Source: Burkholderiales bacterium (GTDB lineage: Bacteria; Pseudomonadota; Gammaproteobacteria; Burkholderiales; Casimicrobiaceae). From it: a DNA stretch of 64,000 nt. Position numbers and translations under genes: made by a program. The notes under the pieces were generated by a model. It did no database searches. It saw only the letters and a list, made by a program, of their open reading frames with translations, and had not been told where the DNA came from. Within the stretch, counting starts at the first letter, position 1. The number at the start of each line of letters is the position of its first letter. Shown in pieces: positions 43,315-52,224 of this stretch. The DNA is taken from assembly GCA_031260355.1 (NCBI GenBank), contig JAIRJZ010000005.1, positions 62,001 through 126,000 of the forward strand. Direction: 5' to 3'.

Positions 43315-45504
43315 TTACTGCGAAACAGGTTGATACGCTTCAGTCTTGTCGCCGGAGCCAAGGAGCAGAACCGGTGTTTGCAGATCGTGGCGCGAAACTT
43401 CGACGACAGCGACGATCGGCGCTACGATGAGCTCCTCGTTTTTCGTCAACGGCTGCTGTCCACTGCCTGCCATCAACGGCACGATCATCAGCGCGACGAT
43501 GTTGATGATCTTGATCAGCGGGTTGATCGCCGGGCCCGCCGTGTCCTTGTACGGATCGCCGACGGTATCGCCGGTGACCGCTGCTTTGTGGGCGTCGGAG
43601 CCTTTGCCGCCGAAGTTGCCGTCTTCGATGTACTTTTTGGCGTTATCCCAGGCGCCGCCGCCGGTAGTCATCGAAATTGCCACGAAAATTCCGGTGATGA
43701 TGGTGCCCATCAGCAGACCGCCGAGTGCCTGTGGGCCGAGTGTCAGGCCGACGACGACCGGAACCAGCACCGGCAACAGCGACGGAATGATCATTTCTTT
43801 GATCGCAGCCTTGGTCAGCATGTCAACCGCTGTGCCGTATTCGGGCTTGGCTTTGCCTTCCATGATGCCGGCGATCTCGCGGAACTGGCGGCGTACTTCG
43901 ATCACCACTGCCCCGGCAGCACGACCAACCGCTTCCATCGCCATCGCGCCGAAGAGGTAAGGAATCAGGCCGCCGATGAAGAGGCCGACAATCACCATCG
44001 GTTCGGAGAGATCGAACGTGATATTGATACCGTAATTTTCGAGCGCGTGCGTGTAGTCGGCGAAGAGCACCAGCGCCGCCAATCCGGCCGAACCGATCGC
44101 ATAGCCTTTGGTCACGGCCTTGGTGGTATTGCCGACGGCATCGAGCGGATCGGTGACCGCGCGTACCGAATCCGGCAGTTCGCTCATTTCGGCGATACCG
44201 CCGGCGTTGTCGGTGATCGGGCCGTAAGCGTCGAGCGCGACGATGATGCCGGTCATCGACAACATCGCGGTCGCCGCGACGGCGATACCGAACAACCCCG
44301 CCAGCGCGTAAGCGCCGAGGATCGACGCGCACACCGCCAGCACCGGCCAGGCCGTCGCCTTCATCGAAATGCCGAGACCGGCGATGATGTTGGTGGCGTG
44401 ACCGGTGGTCGAGGCTTGCGCGACATGCTTGACCGGTTTGAAGTCGGTGCCGGTGTAATACTCGGTGATCACCACCATCGCGGCGGTCAGCGCCAAGCCG
44501 ATCAGCGAAGCGGCGTAGAGATTGCACCACGACAGATTGGGATACACATCGGAAATGTTGCCGAACATGAGGTACGTGATGACGGCGAAGCCGATTGCCG
44601 CTAAAACACCGGCGACGATCAGGCCGTTGTACAGCGCCCGCATGATCTTGCCGCTTTTGGTCTTGACGAAGAACGTGCCGATGATTGACGCGATGATCGA
44701 GAAGCCGCCGAGCGCCAGCGGATACGTTACCGCCGCTTCGCCTATTAATGGCAGCATCAGCGCGCCGAGCAGCATGGTCGCTATGATCGTCACCGCATAG
44801 GTCTCGAACAAGTCGGCAGCCATCCCGGCACAGTCGCCGACGTTGTCGCCGACGTTATCGGCAATCACCGCCGGGTTGCGCGGGTCGTCTTCGGGGATTC
44901 CGGCTTCGACCTTTCCGACCAAATCGGCGCCGACATCAGCGCCCTTGGTGAAAATGCCGCCGCCCAATCGCGCGAAAATTGAAATCAGCGAACCGCCGAA
45001 TGCCAGTCCGACAAGTGGGTGAACGATGTCTTGCAGCCCTCTGGAAGTATCGCCTATCAGCAACAAAACCAGAAAGAACCCGGCAACACCCAGCAGACCG
45101 AGACCGACGACCAGCATGCCGGTGATGGCGCCGCCGCGGAACGCGACATCGAGCGCCGCCGCCAGCCCGCTGCGCGCTGCTTCGGCGGTGCGAACATTGG
45201 AACGTACCGACACGTGCATCCCGACGTAACCGGCCACGCCCGACAACACCGCGCCGATCAGGAAGCCGATGGCCATCAGCCAGTTGAGAGCAAAGCCGAC
45301 AACGAAAAACAGCACGGCACCGACGATGCCGATCGTCATGTATTGACGGTTGAGATACGCTTTGGCGCCGGCCTGAATGGCGGCGGCAATTTCCTGCATT
45401 CGCTCATTGCCGGCGGGTTTGGCAAGAATCGATTTGGTGGTCAGGACGCCGTAAACAATGGCGAGGACGGCGCAGACCAGCGCCAGAAGAAGCCAAAATA
45501 ACAT
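43315..45504 (-). CDS. hppA: Membrane H+-translocating pyrophosphatase, K+-independent type
   Basis: 729-residue membrane pump that couples PPi hydrolysis to proton export. The catalytic [19 protein letters not shown] is complete. The K+-dependence determinant reads [10 protein letters not shown]: Lys and Thr at the two diagnostic positions, as in K+-independent pumps. The frame is open to 45828, but conserved sequence begins at the ATG at 45504. It would recover energy from PPi made by biosynthesis and could supply PPi in reverse; pfp in this window uses the same pool. Confidence 0.96.
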   Translation of the reverse strand: MLFWLLLALVCAVLAIVYGVLTTKSILAKPAGNERMQEIAAAIQAGAKAYLNRQYMTIGIVGAVLFFVVGFALNWLMAIGFLIGAVLSGVAGYVGMHVSVRSNVRTAEAARSGLAAALDVAFRGGAITGMLVVGLGLLGVAGFFLVLLLIGDTSRGLQDIVHPLVGLAFGGSLISIFARLGGGIFTKGADVGADLVGKVEAGIPEDDPRNPAVIADNVGDNVGDCAGMAADLFETYAVTIIATMLLGALMLPLIGEAAVTYPLALGGFSIIASIIGTFFVKTKSGKIMRALYNGLIVAGVLAAIGFAVITYLMFGNISDVYPNLSWCNLYAASLIGLALTAAMVVITEYYTGTDFKPVKHVAQASTTGHATNIIAGLGISMKATAWPVLAVCASILGAYALAGLFGIAVAATAMLSMTGIIVALDAYGPITDNAGGIAEMSELPDSVRAVTDPLDAVGNTTKAVTKGYAIGSAGLAALVLFADYTHALENYGINITFDLSEPMVIVGLFIGGLIPYLFGAMAMEAVGRAAGAVVIEVRRQFREIAGIMEGKAKPEYGTAVDMLTKAAIKEMIIPSLLPVLVPVVVGLTLGPQALGGLLMGTIITGIFVAISMTTGGGAWDNAKKYIEDGNFGGKGSDAHKAAVTGDTVGDPYKDTAGPAINPLIKIINIVALMIVPLMAGSGQQPLTKNEELIVAPIVAVVEVSRHDLQTPVLLLGSGDKTEAYQPVSQ

Positions 45505-45802
45505 AATAAATTCCCAGAAAAAAATCGTTCCGGGCGCCAAGAGCCCTCCCCGCGACAGCACATCCGCGAAACCGCTCAAGACTGCGTGCGCCCCCTCGTC
45601 ATAAAAAAGTTCCCCGGAAGACACATAGGCTCCCGGTTGGGGAAACGGCGCTATTTTCCAGTGCTTTGGCGCAAATGTCGAGAGCGGGAGGTGGAAGGCT
45701 TGAATCAAGCCTACGTCATTACAGGGCGATAACCCAAGGCCAAAGGCTCCGCGATGACGCCGGAAAAGACAGGCAGAAGAGCCTGTTCCAGCGAAAACGC
45801 CC
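45505..45802. other. Gap between pyrF and hppA
   Basis: 298 bases without a credible gene. On the minus strand GTTTCCCC and GGGGAAC followed by TTTTTT (about 45646-45603) form a weak terminator-like hairpin, probably ending the pyrF transcript. A short inverted repeat AGGCTTGA/TCAAGCCT lies at 45697-45712. No known riboswitch was recognised in the hppA leader. Confidence 0.4.
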
Positions 45803-46639
45803 CTATTTTTTCTGGCGCCCTGCCTCAATCGCCTGTTGCAGCGCCTGTGCTTCTCGGCCCGGATCGTCGGCGAAGAGGATGCTGCGGCTGGCGTTGATCA
45901 GCAGGCCGCGGCGGTCGGAACTGGGGCTGTTGGCAGTAAGGCCGTGGCGCAAGACAGCATCGAGGTCGCCGCCCTGAGCGCCGATGCCGGGCACCAGCAA
46001 CACCATATCGCCGGTATCGGCGCGTACGTCGCGGATCACATCGGGAACGGTGGCGCCGACGACCAGCATGCAGTTGCGTTGCGCGTTCCACTTTGCGGCG
46101 ATTTGACGGGCGAGGTGACGCCACAGCGGCAGCGGAATGCCGTCGGCGCCGGTCACGGTCAAATCCTGCAATTCACTGCTACCGGGATTTGAGGTATGGC
46201 AGAGGATGATCGCGGCTTTGTCGGGTCGCGCCAGAAACGATTGCAGCGCTTCGCCGCCGAGCCAGGGGTGCAGTGTGACGGCATCGCAACCCAGCGTGTC
46301 GAAGAACGCGGCGGCGTATTGGGCGCTGGTGTTGCCGATGTCGGCGCGTTTGGCATCGATGATGGTGAACACATCGGGCGCGGTTTCGCACAGGTAATCC
46401 ATCGTGCGCTGCATCGCTTCCCAGCCGACGGCGCCGTGGGCTTCGTAAAACGCGCTGTTCAGTTTGTAAGCGGCGGCGCTTTCGAGCGTTTGGTCGATGA
46501 TCCAGCGATTGAACGCGAATTGCGGTTGCGCTTCTTTCTGAAAACGCGCCGGCAACCGCGCGAGTTCGCTGTCCAGACCGACGCACAGCAGCGAGCGCGA
46601 GCGGGTGATGCGGGAATTGAGTTTGTCGAGGATGTGCAT
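45803..46639 (-). CDS. pyrF: Orotidine 5'-phosphate decarboxylase, subfamily 2
   Basis: 278-residue enzyme for the last step of UMP synthesis. The subfamily-2 active site [11 protein letters not shown] is intact, with the N-terminal [10 protein letters not shown] and a C-terminal PGIGAQGGD phosphate site. It lies 220 bases downstream of pyrE on the same strand, with a dispersed repeat between them, so cotranscription is likely but not certain. Confidence 0.95.
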   Translation of the reverse strand: MHILDKLNSRITRSRSLLCVGLDSELARLPARFQKEAQPQFAFNRWIIDQTLESAAAYKLNSAFYEAHGAVGWEAMQRTMDYLCETAPDVFTIIDAKRADIGNTSAQYAAAFFDTLGCDAVTLHPWLGGEALQSFLARPDKAAIILCHTSNPGSSELQDLTVTGADGIPLPLWRHLARQIAAKWNAQRNCMLVVGATVPDVIRDVRADTGDMVLLVPGIGAQGGDLDAVLRHGLTANSPSSDRRGLLINASRSILFADDPGREAQALQQAIEAGRQKK

Positions 46640-46740
46640 GTTTCCAACCTGAAATGTTTTCTGTTTTCAATGCCGGTATTTTCGCGTGACCCGGCAATTT
46701 CCCTGGAGCGTTTTTGATTTAAAGGGACACAGTCATTAAC

Positions 46741-46805
46741 CCCATCCCCACCCTGCCCCTCCCCTTGAAGGGGAGGGAACCCTCTCCCACCCCTTCGGGG
46801 TATCC
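46741..46805. repeat. Dispersed CCCTC/GGGAGGG repeat between pyrE and pyrF
   Basis: It contains CCCCTTGAAGGGGAGGG and CCCTCTCCCACCCCTTCGGGG. The second unit is nearly identical to the sequence inserted in priA (57037-57063). A CCGCGTTCTTCGCGCCTTCG piece follows, another common intergenic repeat of such genomes. Confidence 0.6.
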
Positions 46806-46859
46806 TCCTCCTCGAGGGGCAGATTTTCTCCGCGTTCTTCGCGCCTTCGTGTGAACCGA

Positions 46860-47543
46860 TCAGTTTTCGACGGCGGTGGCGGTGATGCCGTTCTTTTCTG
46901 CCCATGGCCACGGGTCGGCCAGCCAGTCGGCAATGATGGCCTTTTTCTTGTCGTCGAAAAAGCCGCAACGCACAGCAATGTCGAGGATCGCGTCAAAGGT
47001 CAGCAGCGTGTGCGGGGTGACGCCGGCGTCGGCGAACGCCTGCCGCGCTTCGGCGAAGTTGTAGCTGGTGATGCTCAGGCAATCGGTGACGATGGCGCCG
47101 GCCTGTCGCAGCGCCTGGACGCCGTCGAGGCTGGAAAGGCCGGTCGAGATGTGGTCCTCGATCAGCAGTACGCGCTTGTCGCGCACATCGCCGCCTTCGA
47201 CGCGGTTGCGGGTGCCGTGCGTTTTGGTTTGTTTGCGCACGAAAACGCTGGGCACATTGCGCCGATACGCAAGCACGGAACTGTGCGGAATGCCGGCAGT
47301 TTCGACGCCGGCAATGATATCGAATTGAAACCTGCCCGACGCGATATGGGAACTCAGCGCGTCGATCAGAACATGCCAGGTTTGCGGATGATAAATCAGG
47401 CTGCGGTTGTCCACGTAAACCGGCGAGATCAGCCCCGACTTGAAACGAAGCGGCTGCTCAACCAGAAAAATGATCGCGTGGATGCGCAGCAGGTGTTCGG
47501 CCAGCATCGCGGTCGTGATCGGGGCGGGGTTATGTGAGGTCAT
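46860..47543 (-). CDS. pyrE: Orotate phosphoribosyltransferase
   Basis: 227-residue enzyme joining orotate and PRPP to give OMP and PPi. The orotate-binding FKSGLISPVYVDNR and the PRPP motif VLLIEDHISTG are visible. The latter differs from the VDDVITAG form of enterobacteria and resembles the EDLISTG subclass. The ATG at 47543 follows AAAGGAAC and overlaps the end of the dihydroorotate dehydrogenase gene by 14 bases, so the genes are translationally linked. Confidence 0.92.
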   Translation of the reverse strand: MTSHNPAPITTAMLAEHLLRIHAIIFLVEQPLRFKSGLISPVYVDNRSLIYHPQTWHVLIDALSSHIASGRFQFDIIAGVETAGIPHSSVLAYRRNVPSVFVRKQTKTHGTRNRVEGGDVRDKRVLLIEDHISTGLSSLDGVQALRQAGAIVTDCLSITSYNFAEARQAFADAGVTPHTLLTFDAILDIAVRCGFFDDKKKAIIADWLADPWPWAEKNGITATAVEN

Positions 47544-48606
47544 GGCGGCGTTCCTTTTTGATTTGCTGAGCAAGACAGGGGTTCCACATGGCGCCGGTGG
47601 CGCTCATCACGGCGTCGGCGCCGGCTTGGCGGTAATCGGCATCGTCGGCGGGCGTCAATACGCCGCCGTTGGCGACAATCGCAAAGTGCAAGCTGTGGCG
47701 AGCGCGAATGTCGGCGAGCTTTTGTGTCATCGACAGACCGGCCCAGCGGATCGCTGCGCCGCAAATGCCGCTGATGTCGCGGCCTTCACCGGGCAATGCC
47801 GGTTGGCCGGTCGCATCGACGACACGCGCCGGCAGGGTGTTGATTGCGCAAAAGCCATCGACTTTATCAGCCAGAGCGCAGACCAAAGCCTCCAGTACGG
47901 AAGCGTCGTCAAAATACGCGAGCTTGAGCAACAGCGGGCGATCTGACACTTCTTTTCGAATCGCATCGACGACAGCGTTGACTTTTTCGAGGTCGAAACA
48001 CAAAAGGCCTTTTTTGCCCTCGTTGGGACACGACAGATTGGCTTCCAGTACCGGCGCGCCGGTTTCAGCGACCAGCCGCGCGGCGCGCGCATAATCGGCG
48101 ATTTGCGCGATACCTTCACCGCTGCCCTGAAAGCTGCCGATCATCACTTGTCCCTGTTGTGCGCTACGCACGGCGTCTTTCATATCGGATTGCCAGACAT
48201 CCGGCGGTTGCGACGGCACGCCGAACGAATTGGTGATCGAATGCGGCGGCATTTTGCCGAGCGCGTCGGCCGGGTGCGCGATCAGCGTCTGGCCGGGAGC
48301 CATGGCGCCATCGCATTCGACGGCCAGTGTGTTCGGAAACGGATGGCTGGGATACGCGGCGCTGCGCACGGTTTTATAGACGCACAGATCGAAGCCGTGC
48401 GCGAAAGCGGCGGCGACGAATCGGCTGTTGAGCAGCGGCCCGGCCGGAATGCCGAAGGTGCTGTGCATCGGGATGCCGAGAAAGCGCTCGCGCGGCGCGA
48501 CATCAATCGGCGAGGTCTCAGGAACCGTCGCAAACAACCCGAAAGGGCCGTGCGCATAGTTCTCTTCGTAGCTCAGCGACGGATCATAAAAGGGTCGCGT
48601 CGGCAT
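47530..48606 (-). CDS. Dihydroorotate-dehydrogenase-like flavoprotein (class-1-like)
   Basis: 358-residue FMN-binding TIM-barrel protein. It has NLSCPNEGKKG with a cysteine at the catalytic-base position (class 1; class 2 has Ser), the FMN-site ANGGV and a substrate-loop CAINTLPARV. No membrane-binding N-terminus is present, so a soluble enzyme is expected. It lies between a cytosine-deaminase-like gene (23-base overlap) and pyrE (14-base overlap). Conversion of dihydroorotate to orotate is likely; a related pyrimidine substrate is possible. Confidence 0.83.
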   Translation of the reverse strand: MPTRPFYDPSLSYEENYAHGPFGLFATVPETSPIDVAPRERFLGIPMHSTFGIPAGPLLNSRFVAAAFAHGFDLCVYKTVRSAAYPSHPFPNTLAVECDGAMAPGQTLIAHPADALGKMPPHSITNSFGVPSQPPDVWQSDMKDAVRSAQQGQVMIGSFQGSGEGIAQIADYARAARLVAETGAPVLEANLSCPNEGKKGLLCFDLEKVNAVVDAIRKEVSDRPLLLKLAYFDDASVLEALVCALADKVDGFCAINTLPARVVDATGQPALPGEGRDISGICGAAIRWAGLSMTQKLADIRARHSLHFAIVANGGVLTPADDADYRQAGADAVMSATGAMWNPCLAQQIKKERRHDLT

Positions 48607-49633
48607 GAGTGTTTTCCTTGATGGTGTTTGGTGCATTTAACAGCGGCAAACCCAGCGCACGGCGACCGTTGTCGGTGGCAATGCGCACGAGTTCGTCGAA
48701 ATCGGTGTAACGGCAACCGGCGGCGAGCAACGACAGTTCGCGCCACATATCGCCCTCGCAGAAGGGCACCATCGCGTCACTGATGTTGTCGGTGCCGATG
48801 GCGACGGTCACACCTGCCGGGATCATTTCGTCAATCGGCGTTAAAGCGTTGTGCGCCGGGCCGATAAATTCCGAGCGCGGCGTATCGATCCACGCCATCG
48901 GGCAGGCGATGGTCATCACCCCGGCGTCGCGCATTTTTTCGTAAAGACGCAAACGGTACTGTTTGGCGTGAGCGGCGATTGAAATGCCGTGAATGGCGAC
49001 GACGCGACCTTGCATGCCGTGTTCAACGGTTTTGTTGCATAACTGTTCGGTTTCGTGCTCGTGCGCGTCGTTGAATTGATCGACGTGGGCATGCACCATT
49101 TTGTTGGTCGCTTTGGCAACACCGAGCACGATGTCGAGCGCTTCGGCGCCGCGGCCGAAATCGCGTTCGTCGCGCTTCGGCAAGGCGCCGATGATGTCAA
49201 CCAGTTCGACGCCGCGGTCGAACCAGGCGCGGGCTTCGGGATCGATCACGCCCTTGAGCGTCTGATTGGCGTAGAGCACGGTGATGTCGTCGCGGTACTG
49301 TTCGCGCGCGCGCAATGCGCCTTGAATGGCGCGGTCGCCGGCAGCCGGGTCGATATCGACGAACGAGCACATCGCGGTGACGCCTTGCGCGATCATCAAT
49401 TCGATGGTTCGGCAGAAACGGCCGTAATAATCGTCAACGGACGAGTTGCGTTTCATCGCGTCCACCGCGTCCCACTTGCGTTCCAGCGTTTGCGTGCAGT
49501 AAATCTCGAGCATGTGCGCGTCGAGGGTGAAGGCGCGGTCGGCATGAGCGTGCGCATTGACCCAGCCGCCGTGTTGATGAATGAGCGGTTCGATCAGCGC
49601 GCGCAAGGTGGCCGGAGAGGACGAAGGGTGCAT
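48584..49633 (-). CDS. Cytosine-deaminase-like amidohydrolase of the pyrimidine cluster
   Basis: 349-residue metal-dependent hydrolase. The metal-binding motifs are VNAHAHADRAF (first strand), HAHVDQFND, AIHGIS and AIGTDNISDAM, matching the CodA branch rather than classical dihydroorotase. The ATG at 49633 has an AGGAGACC ribosome site; the frame extends far upstream but only through the leader. It is the first gene of an overlapping set with a dihydroorotate-dehydrogenase-like gene and pyrE, so its substrate is probably a pyrimidine ring compound (cytosine, dihydroorotate or a related ureide). Which one cannot be told. Confidence 0.78.
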   Translation of the reverse strand: MHPSSSPATLRALIEPLIHQHGGWVNAHAHADRAFTLDAHMLEIYCTQTLERKWDAVDAMKRNSSVDDYYGRFCRTIELMIAQGVTAMCSFVDIDPAAGDRAIQGALRAREQYRDDITVLYANQTLKGVIDPEARAWFDRGVELVDIIGALPKRDERDFGRGAEALDIVLGVAKATNKMVHAHVDQFNDAHEHETEQLCNKTVEHGMQGRVVAIHGISIAAHAKQYRLRLYEKMRDAGVMTIACPMAWIDTPRSEFIGPAHNALTPIDEMIPAGVTVAIGTDNISDAMVPFCEGDMWRELSLLAAGCRYTDFDELVRIATDNGRRALGLPLLNAPNTIKENTHADATLL

Positions 49634-49714
49634 GGCGTGGTCTCCTGTAAAGTGGCGGGAGCGTTGTGTTTCCATTGGTGTCGTGCGGTGTTTCAAAAGC
49701 ATCGGGATGCGGTT

Positions 49715-49741
49715 AAAAAAATCCCCCGAATAACGGGGGAT
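49715..49741 (-). terminator. Attenuator-type terminator in the leader of the pyrimidine cluster
   Basis: On the minus strand ATCCCCCG, loop TTATT, CGGGGGAT (8-bp stem), then six T. It lies 82 bases before the first gene of the pyrimidine cluster, and its 5' arm starts two bases after the stop codon of a short leader frame. It therefore looks like a regulated leader terminator rather than an operon end. Confidence 0.7.
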
Positions 49742-49742
49742 C

Positions 49743-49835
49743 TCATAAAACAGAACGGCTCCGCAAAGCGCGGTCACGGAAAACAGCAATCTCTCGGTTT
49801 CGTGGCGTCAGCAAGTAGCGAAGCATCGTCATCAA
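49743..49835 (-). CDS. Candidate leader peptide ahead of the pyrimidine cluster
   Basis: Short minus-strand frame of about 30 codons (TTG at 49835 or ATG at 49832, reading MTMLRYLLTPRNREIAV and on to SRSVL, stop TGA at 49745-49743). The stop abuts the terminator hairpin, the geometry by which a ribosome following close behind RNA polymerase disrupts a pyrBI-type attenuator. A CCGC/GCGG hairpin followed by a T-rich stretch lies within its last third and could act as the pause site. The ribosome site is poor (ACAGG, 9-12 bases away), so translation is uncertain. Confidence 0.35.
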   Translation of the reverse strand: MMTMLRYLLTPRNREIAVFRDRALRSRSVL

Positions 49836-49864
49836 TCAGCAAAACCTGTCGGTAAGCATGGGCG

Positions 49865-49889
49865 AAAAAAATCCAGCACATGTGCTGGA
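49865..49889 (-). terminator. Terminator-like palindrome downstream of the DUF3422 gene
   Basis: TCCAGCACATGTGCTGGA, a perfect 18-base palindrome, is followed on the minus strand by seven T. It can end the DUF3422 transcript. A minus-strand TATAAT lies at 49900-49895, so the palindrome would also form the very 5' end of a transcript started there. The rest of the gap 49634-50028 holds the leader described above and no other gene. Confidence 0.6.
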
Positions 49890-49894
49890 ACCGC

Positions 49895-49900
49895 ATTATA
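49895..49900 (-). promoter_or_regulatory. Candidate -10 element of the pyrimidine-cluster promoter
   Basis: Minus-strand TATAAT, a perfect -10 hexamer, in the gap between the DUF3422 gene and the pyrimidine cluster. No good -35 is visible at 16-18 bases; TTCGAG at 19 bases is the nearest. Transcription would start near 49888. Confidence 0.4.
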
Positions 49901-50028
49901 CCCGGATTTTGAAGCGCGGCTCGAATCCGGAAGACTTTTTACAAACAGTGGATCGGCGGAGCGCCTACCCGACGGCAGGAAGCGGTTTTGCGCGCCGTTT
50001 CCGCGCCGTCTTCATACGGTGTGCGGCG

Positions 50029-51366
50029 CTATGACGATGTGCCGGGATGTGTTTCCATCAGTTTTTTGCGGCGCCAGCGAATCGTCAGCCAGATACTGAG
50101 CAATACGAACGGTATGGTGGCGGCAATCGTAAGGTCAACATCGATCGGCACTCCCAGATGCGCCAGCGCTTTGTAGCCGTAGCCGAGCAGGCCGGTCAAG
50201 TAATAGCCTAGGATGAAGATCGACAAACCTTCGACCATTTCCTGCAAACGCAATTGCAGTTTGACGCGCTGGTTCATCGACGCCAGCAACGAACTGTTTT
50301 GTTCTGCCAGCGCCACATCCACCGTCGTGCGCAACAAGGTAGCGGCGCGGGCAACTCGCTGTGACAAGCGTTCCAGCCGCTCGTGCGCCGCTTCGATGGT
50401 GCGCATCGCTGGTGCGAAACGGCGTTCGAGAAATTCGTGAATCGGCGGCAGACCCTCGATCCGCGTTTCGCGCAACGCTTTCAGCCGGTGCTGCACCAGC
50501 GCGTGGTAAGCGCGGCCAGCGGAGAAACGGTAGGCGAACGATGCCGAAATGTGCTCGGTCTCACCGGCCAGCCGCATCAACTCTTGCAGGTTTTGCTTGT
50601 CGTGTTCGTGATCGGAGTCTTGCGCCAGCGAAGCGGTGAGATCGCTCAGGTGTTGCTCCATCCGGCTCAACTCCTGAGTCAAAAGGCGCATGCGCGGAAA
50701 ACCGAGAATCGCCATTGCCCGATAGGTTTCGATGTCGAGCAGACGTTGCACCAGGCGTCCCGGCTGATGGCCGGTCAGATGGTGGTCTTGCACCAGAATG
50801 CGCGAAGAACCGTCGCGGCTCGCCAGAAAATCACTGAACACGCTGGCGCTGCCGTTGATCGCATGCGCGCCGATCAGTTGTGTCGTACCGAAGAGTTCAT
50901 GCAACTGCGCCAAAGAGCGGGCGGGAGCAGACGCCGGTTCGAAAGCGATTTGGGTCGCCACCAGCAGATCGCCGGGGATGTCGCCGAGCCATGCTGTCGG
51001 AAGCGCTGTTTCGAAAGCAGGGGAAAAAGGTTCGGCGAACGCGCCCGACAGAAAAAAAGTGTAAGTCGAAAATTCCTGATGTCGCTCCCATTTAAGCGAC
51101 AGCGTTTCACTGCAACGCATGCTGAAGTGCGCAGCGTCGCCAGAGGTCGGCGCGGTGACGCCGAAGTGCTGGCAAAGACGCGCCACGTGCTCATGCGTTT
51201 GGTCGGCTTGCGACGGTTCGGTGACCATGACCAGATGCATGATGCGCGCGGGCGGCTGAACGTTTTCGCAGGGGCGCGCGTGAAACTCGCGGTCGAGCGT
51301 TTCGCGCAGCGGATAAATGTTCAAGCCCCACAGCGGCGGCGCGGAAAGATCGGCGGGTTCGTTCAT
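50029..51366 (-). CDS. DUF3422 family membrane protein
   Basis: 445-residue protein with a long soluble N-terminal part rich in predicted helices (RMEQHLSDLTASLAQ, ERLERLSQRVARAAT). Two membrane helices lie near the C-terminus (LSIFILGYYLTGLLGYG and FVLLSIWLTI), ending in a basic tail. The pattern ExHARP (EFHARPCENV) near residue 30 and the C-terminal QEMVEGLS are typical of DUF3422. Function is unknown; a coiled-coil and paired C-terminal helices recall CorA-like channels only in outline. Confidence 0.82.
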   Translation of the reverse strand: MNEPADLSAPPLWGLNIYPLRETLDREFHARPCENVQPPARIMHLVMVTEPSQADQTHEHVARLCQHFGVTAPTSGDAAHFSMRCSETLSLKWERHQEFSTYTFFLSGAFAEPFSPAFETALPTAWLGDIPGDLLVATQIAFEPASAPARSLAQLHELFGTTQLIGAHAINGSASVFSDFLASRDGSSRILVQDHHLTGHQPGRLVQRLLDIETYRAMAILGFPRMRLLTQELSRMEQHLSDLTASLAQDSDHEHDKQNLQELMRLAGETEHISASFAYRFSAGRAYHALVQHRLKALRETRIEGLPPIHEFLERRFAPAMRTIEAAHERLERLSQRVARAATLLRTTVDVALAEQNSSLLASMNQRVKLQLRLQEMVEGLSIFILGYYLTGLLGYGYKALAHLGVPIDVDLTIAATIPFVLLSIWLTIRWRRKKLMETHPGTSS

Positions 51367-51440
51367 GGTTTTCGATAAAGTCAGCGAGGATGGCGAAACG
51401 GGGGGGGGGTGACAGTCCGGTGACGGAGAAGGGGGGGAAG

Positions 51441-52211
51441 TTATTTTCGCGGTTTGTGCGGCGCATGGGCGAACAGCGCATCATAAAGGACATTCGGCAG
51501 CACACGCAACAGTTTGCCGACGAGCATCATCGGCCAAGGGAAAACATAGCGGCGTTTCTTTTTCTCAATGGCTCGCACCATCAGGTCGGCTGCTTCGGAT
51601 GCGGAGATCAGAAACGGCATCGGGTACGGGTTGTTCGCAGTCATCGGGGTGGCGATAAAACCGGGACACAGGGTGACGACGGCAATGCCGCTGCCACGCA
51701 GTTCGACCCGCAAACTTTCGAGGTACGAAATGGCGGCGGCTTTTGAAGCGGAATAAGCGCCGGAACCGGGCAGACCGCGAAAACCGGCGACGCTGGCGAT
51801 GCCGACCAGCGTGCCGCGGCGCGCCTCGCGCATCGCATCGACGAACGGATGGAAGGTGTTGACGATGCCCATCACGTTGGTGTCGAACACTTCGTGGAAA
51901 ACGGGCAGATCGGCTTCGCCCTTGCCGCCAGTGACGGTGCCGTGCGAAACGCCGGCGTTGGCGATCACGATATCGGGGACGCCGGCGGCAGCGAGGAAGT
52001 CTTGAGCGGCGTATTGCAATGCTGAGACATCGGTGACGTCGCCTTCGTAGATATGGACGGGCGAGGTCGCGGTCGCGCCCAGCGTTTCCTGCAAGTGACG
52101 CAAGCGGTCGCGCCGACGCGCAAAAAGACCGAGCGTGGCGCCGGTCTTGGCGTATCGATACGCCAGCGCCTCTCCCAAGCCGGAAGAGGCGCCGGTAATG
52201 AAAACGTTCAT
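51441..52211 (-). CDS. Short-chain dehydrogenase/reductase
   Basis: 256-residue NAD(P)-dependent oxidoreductase. It has the cofactor motif TGASSGLG, the NAG motif (IANAGVS), catalytic Ser in GIASVAG and YSASKAA (YxxxK). A hydrophobic, basic C-terminus (FPWPMMLVGKLLRVLPN) suggests membrane association. The substrate is unknown. The ATG at 52211 (MNVFITGASSG) is preferred to the upstream frame start at 52259. It ends close to the DUF3422 gene and follows dsbA by 13 bases. Confidence 0.88.
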   Translation of the reverse strand: MNVFITGASSGLGEALAYRYAKTGATLGLFARRRDRLRHLQETLGATATSPVHIYEGDVTDVSALQYAAQDFLAAAGVPDIVIANAGVSHGTVTGGKGEADLPVFHEVFDTNVMGIVNTFHPFVDAMREARRGTLVGIASVAGFRGLPGSGAYSASKAAAISYLESLRVELRGSGIAVVTLCPGFIATPMTANNPYPMPFLISASEAADLMVRAIEKKKRRYVFPWPMMLVGKLLRVLPNVLYDALFAHAPHKPRK

Positions 52212-52224
52212 GCGACGAAAAGCC

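Noticed and set aside
45505..45802. Riboswitch in the hppA leader
   Set aside because: No recognisable riboswitch core; the only hairpin with a T-run is weak and better placed as the end of the pyrF transcript.
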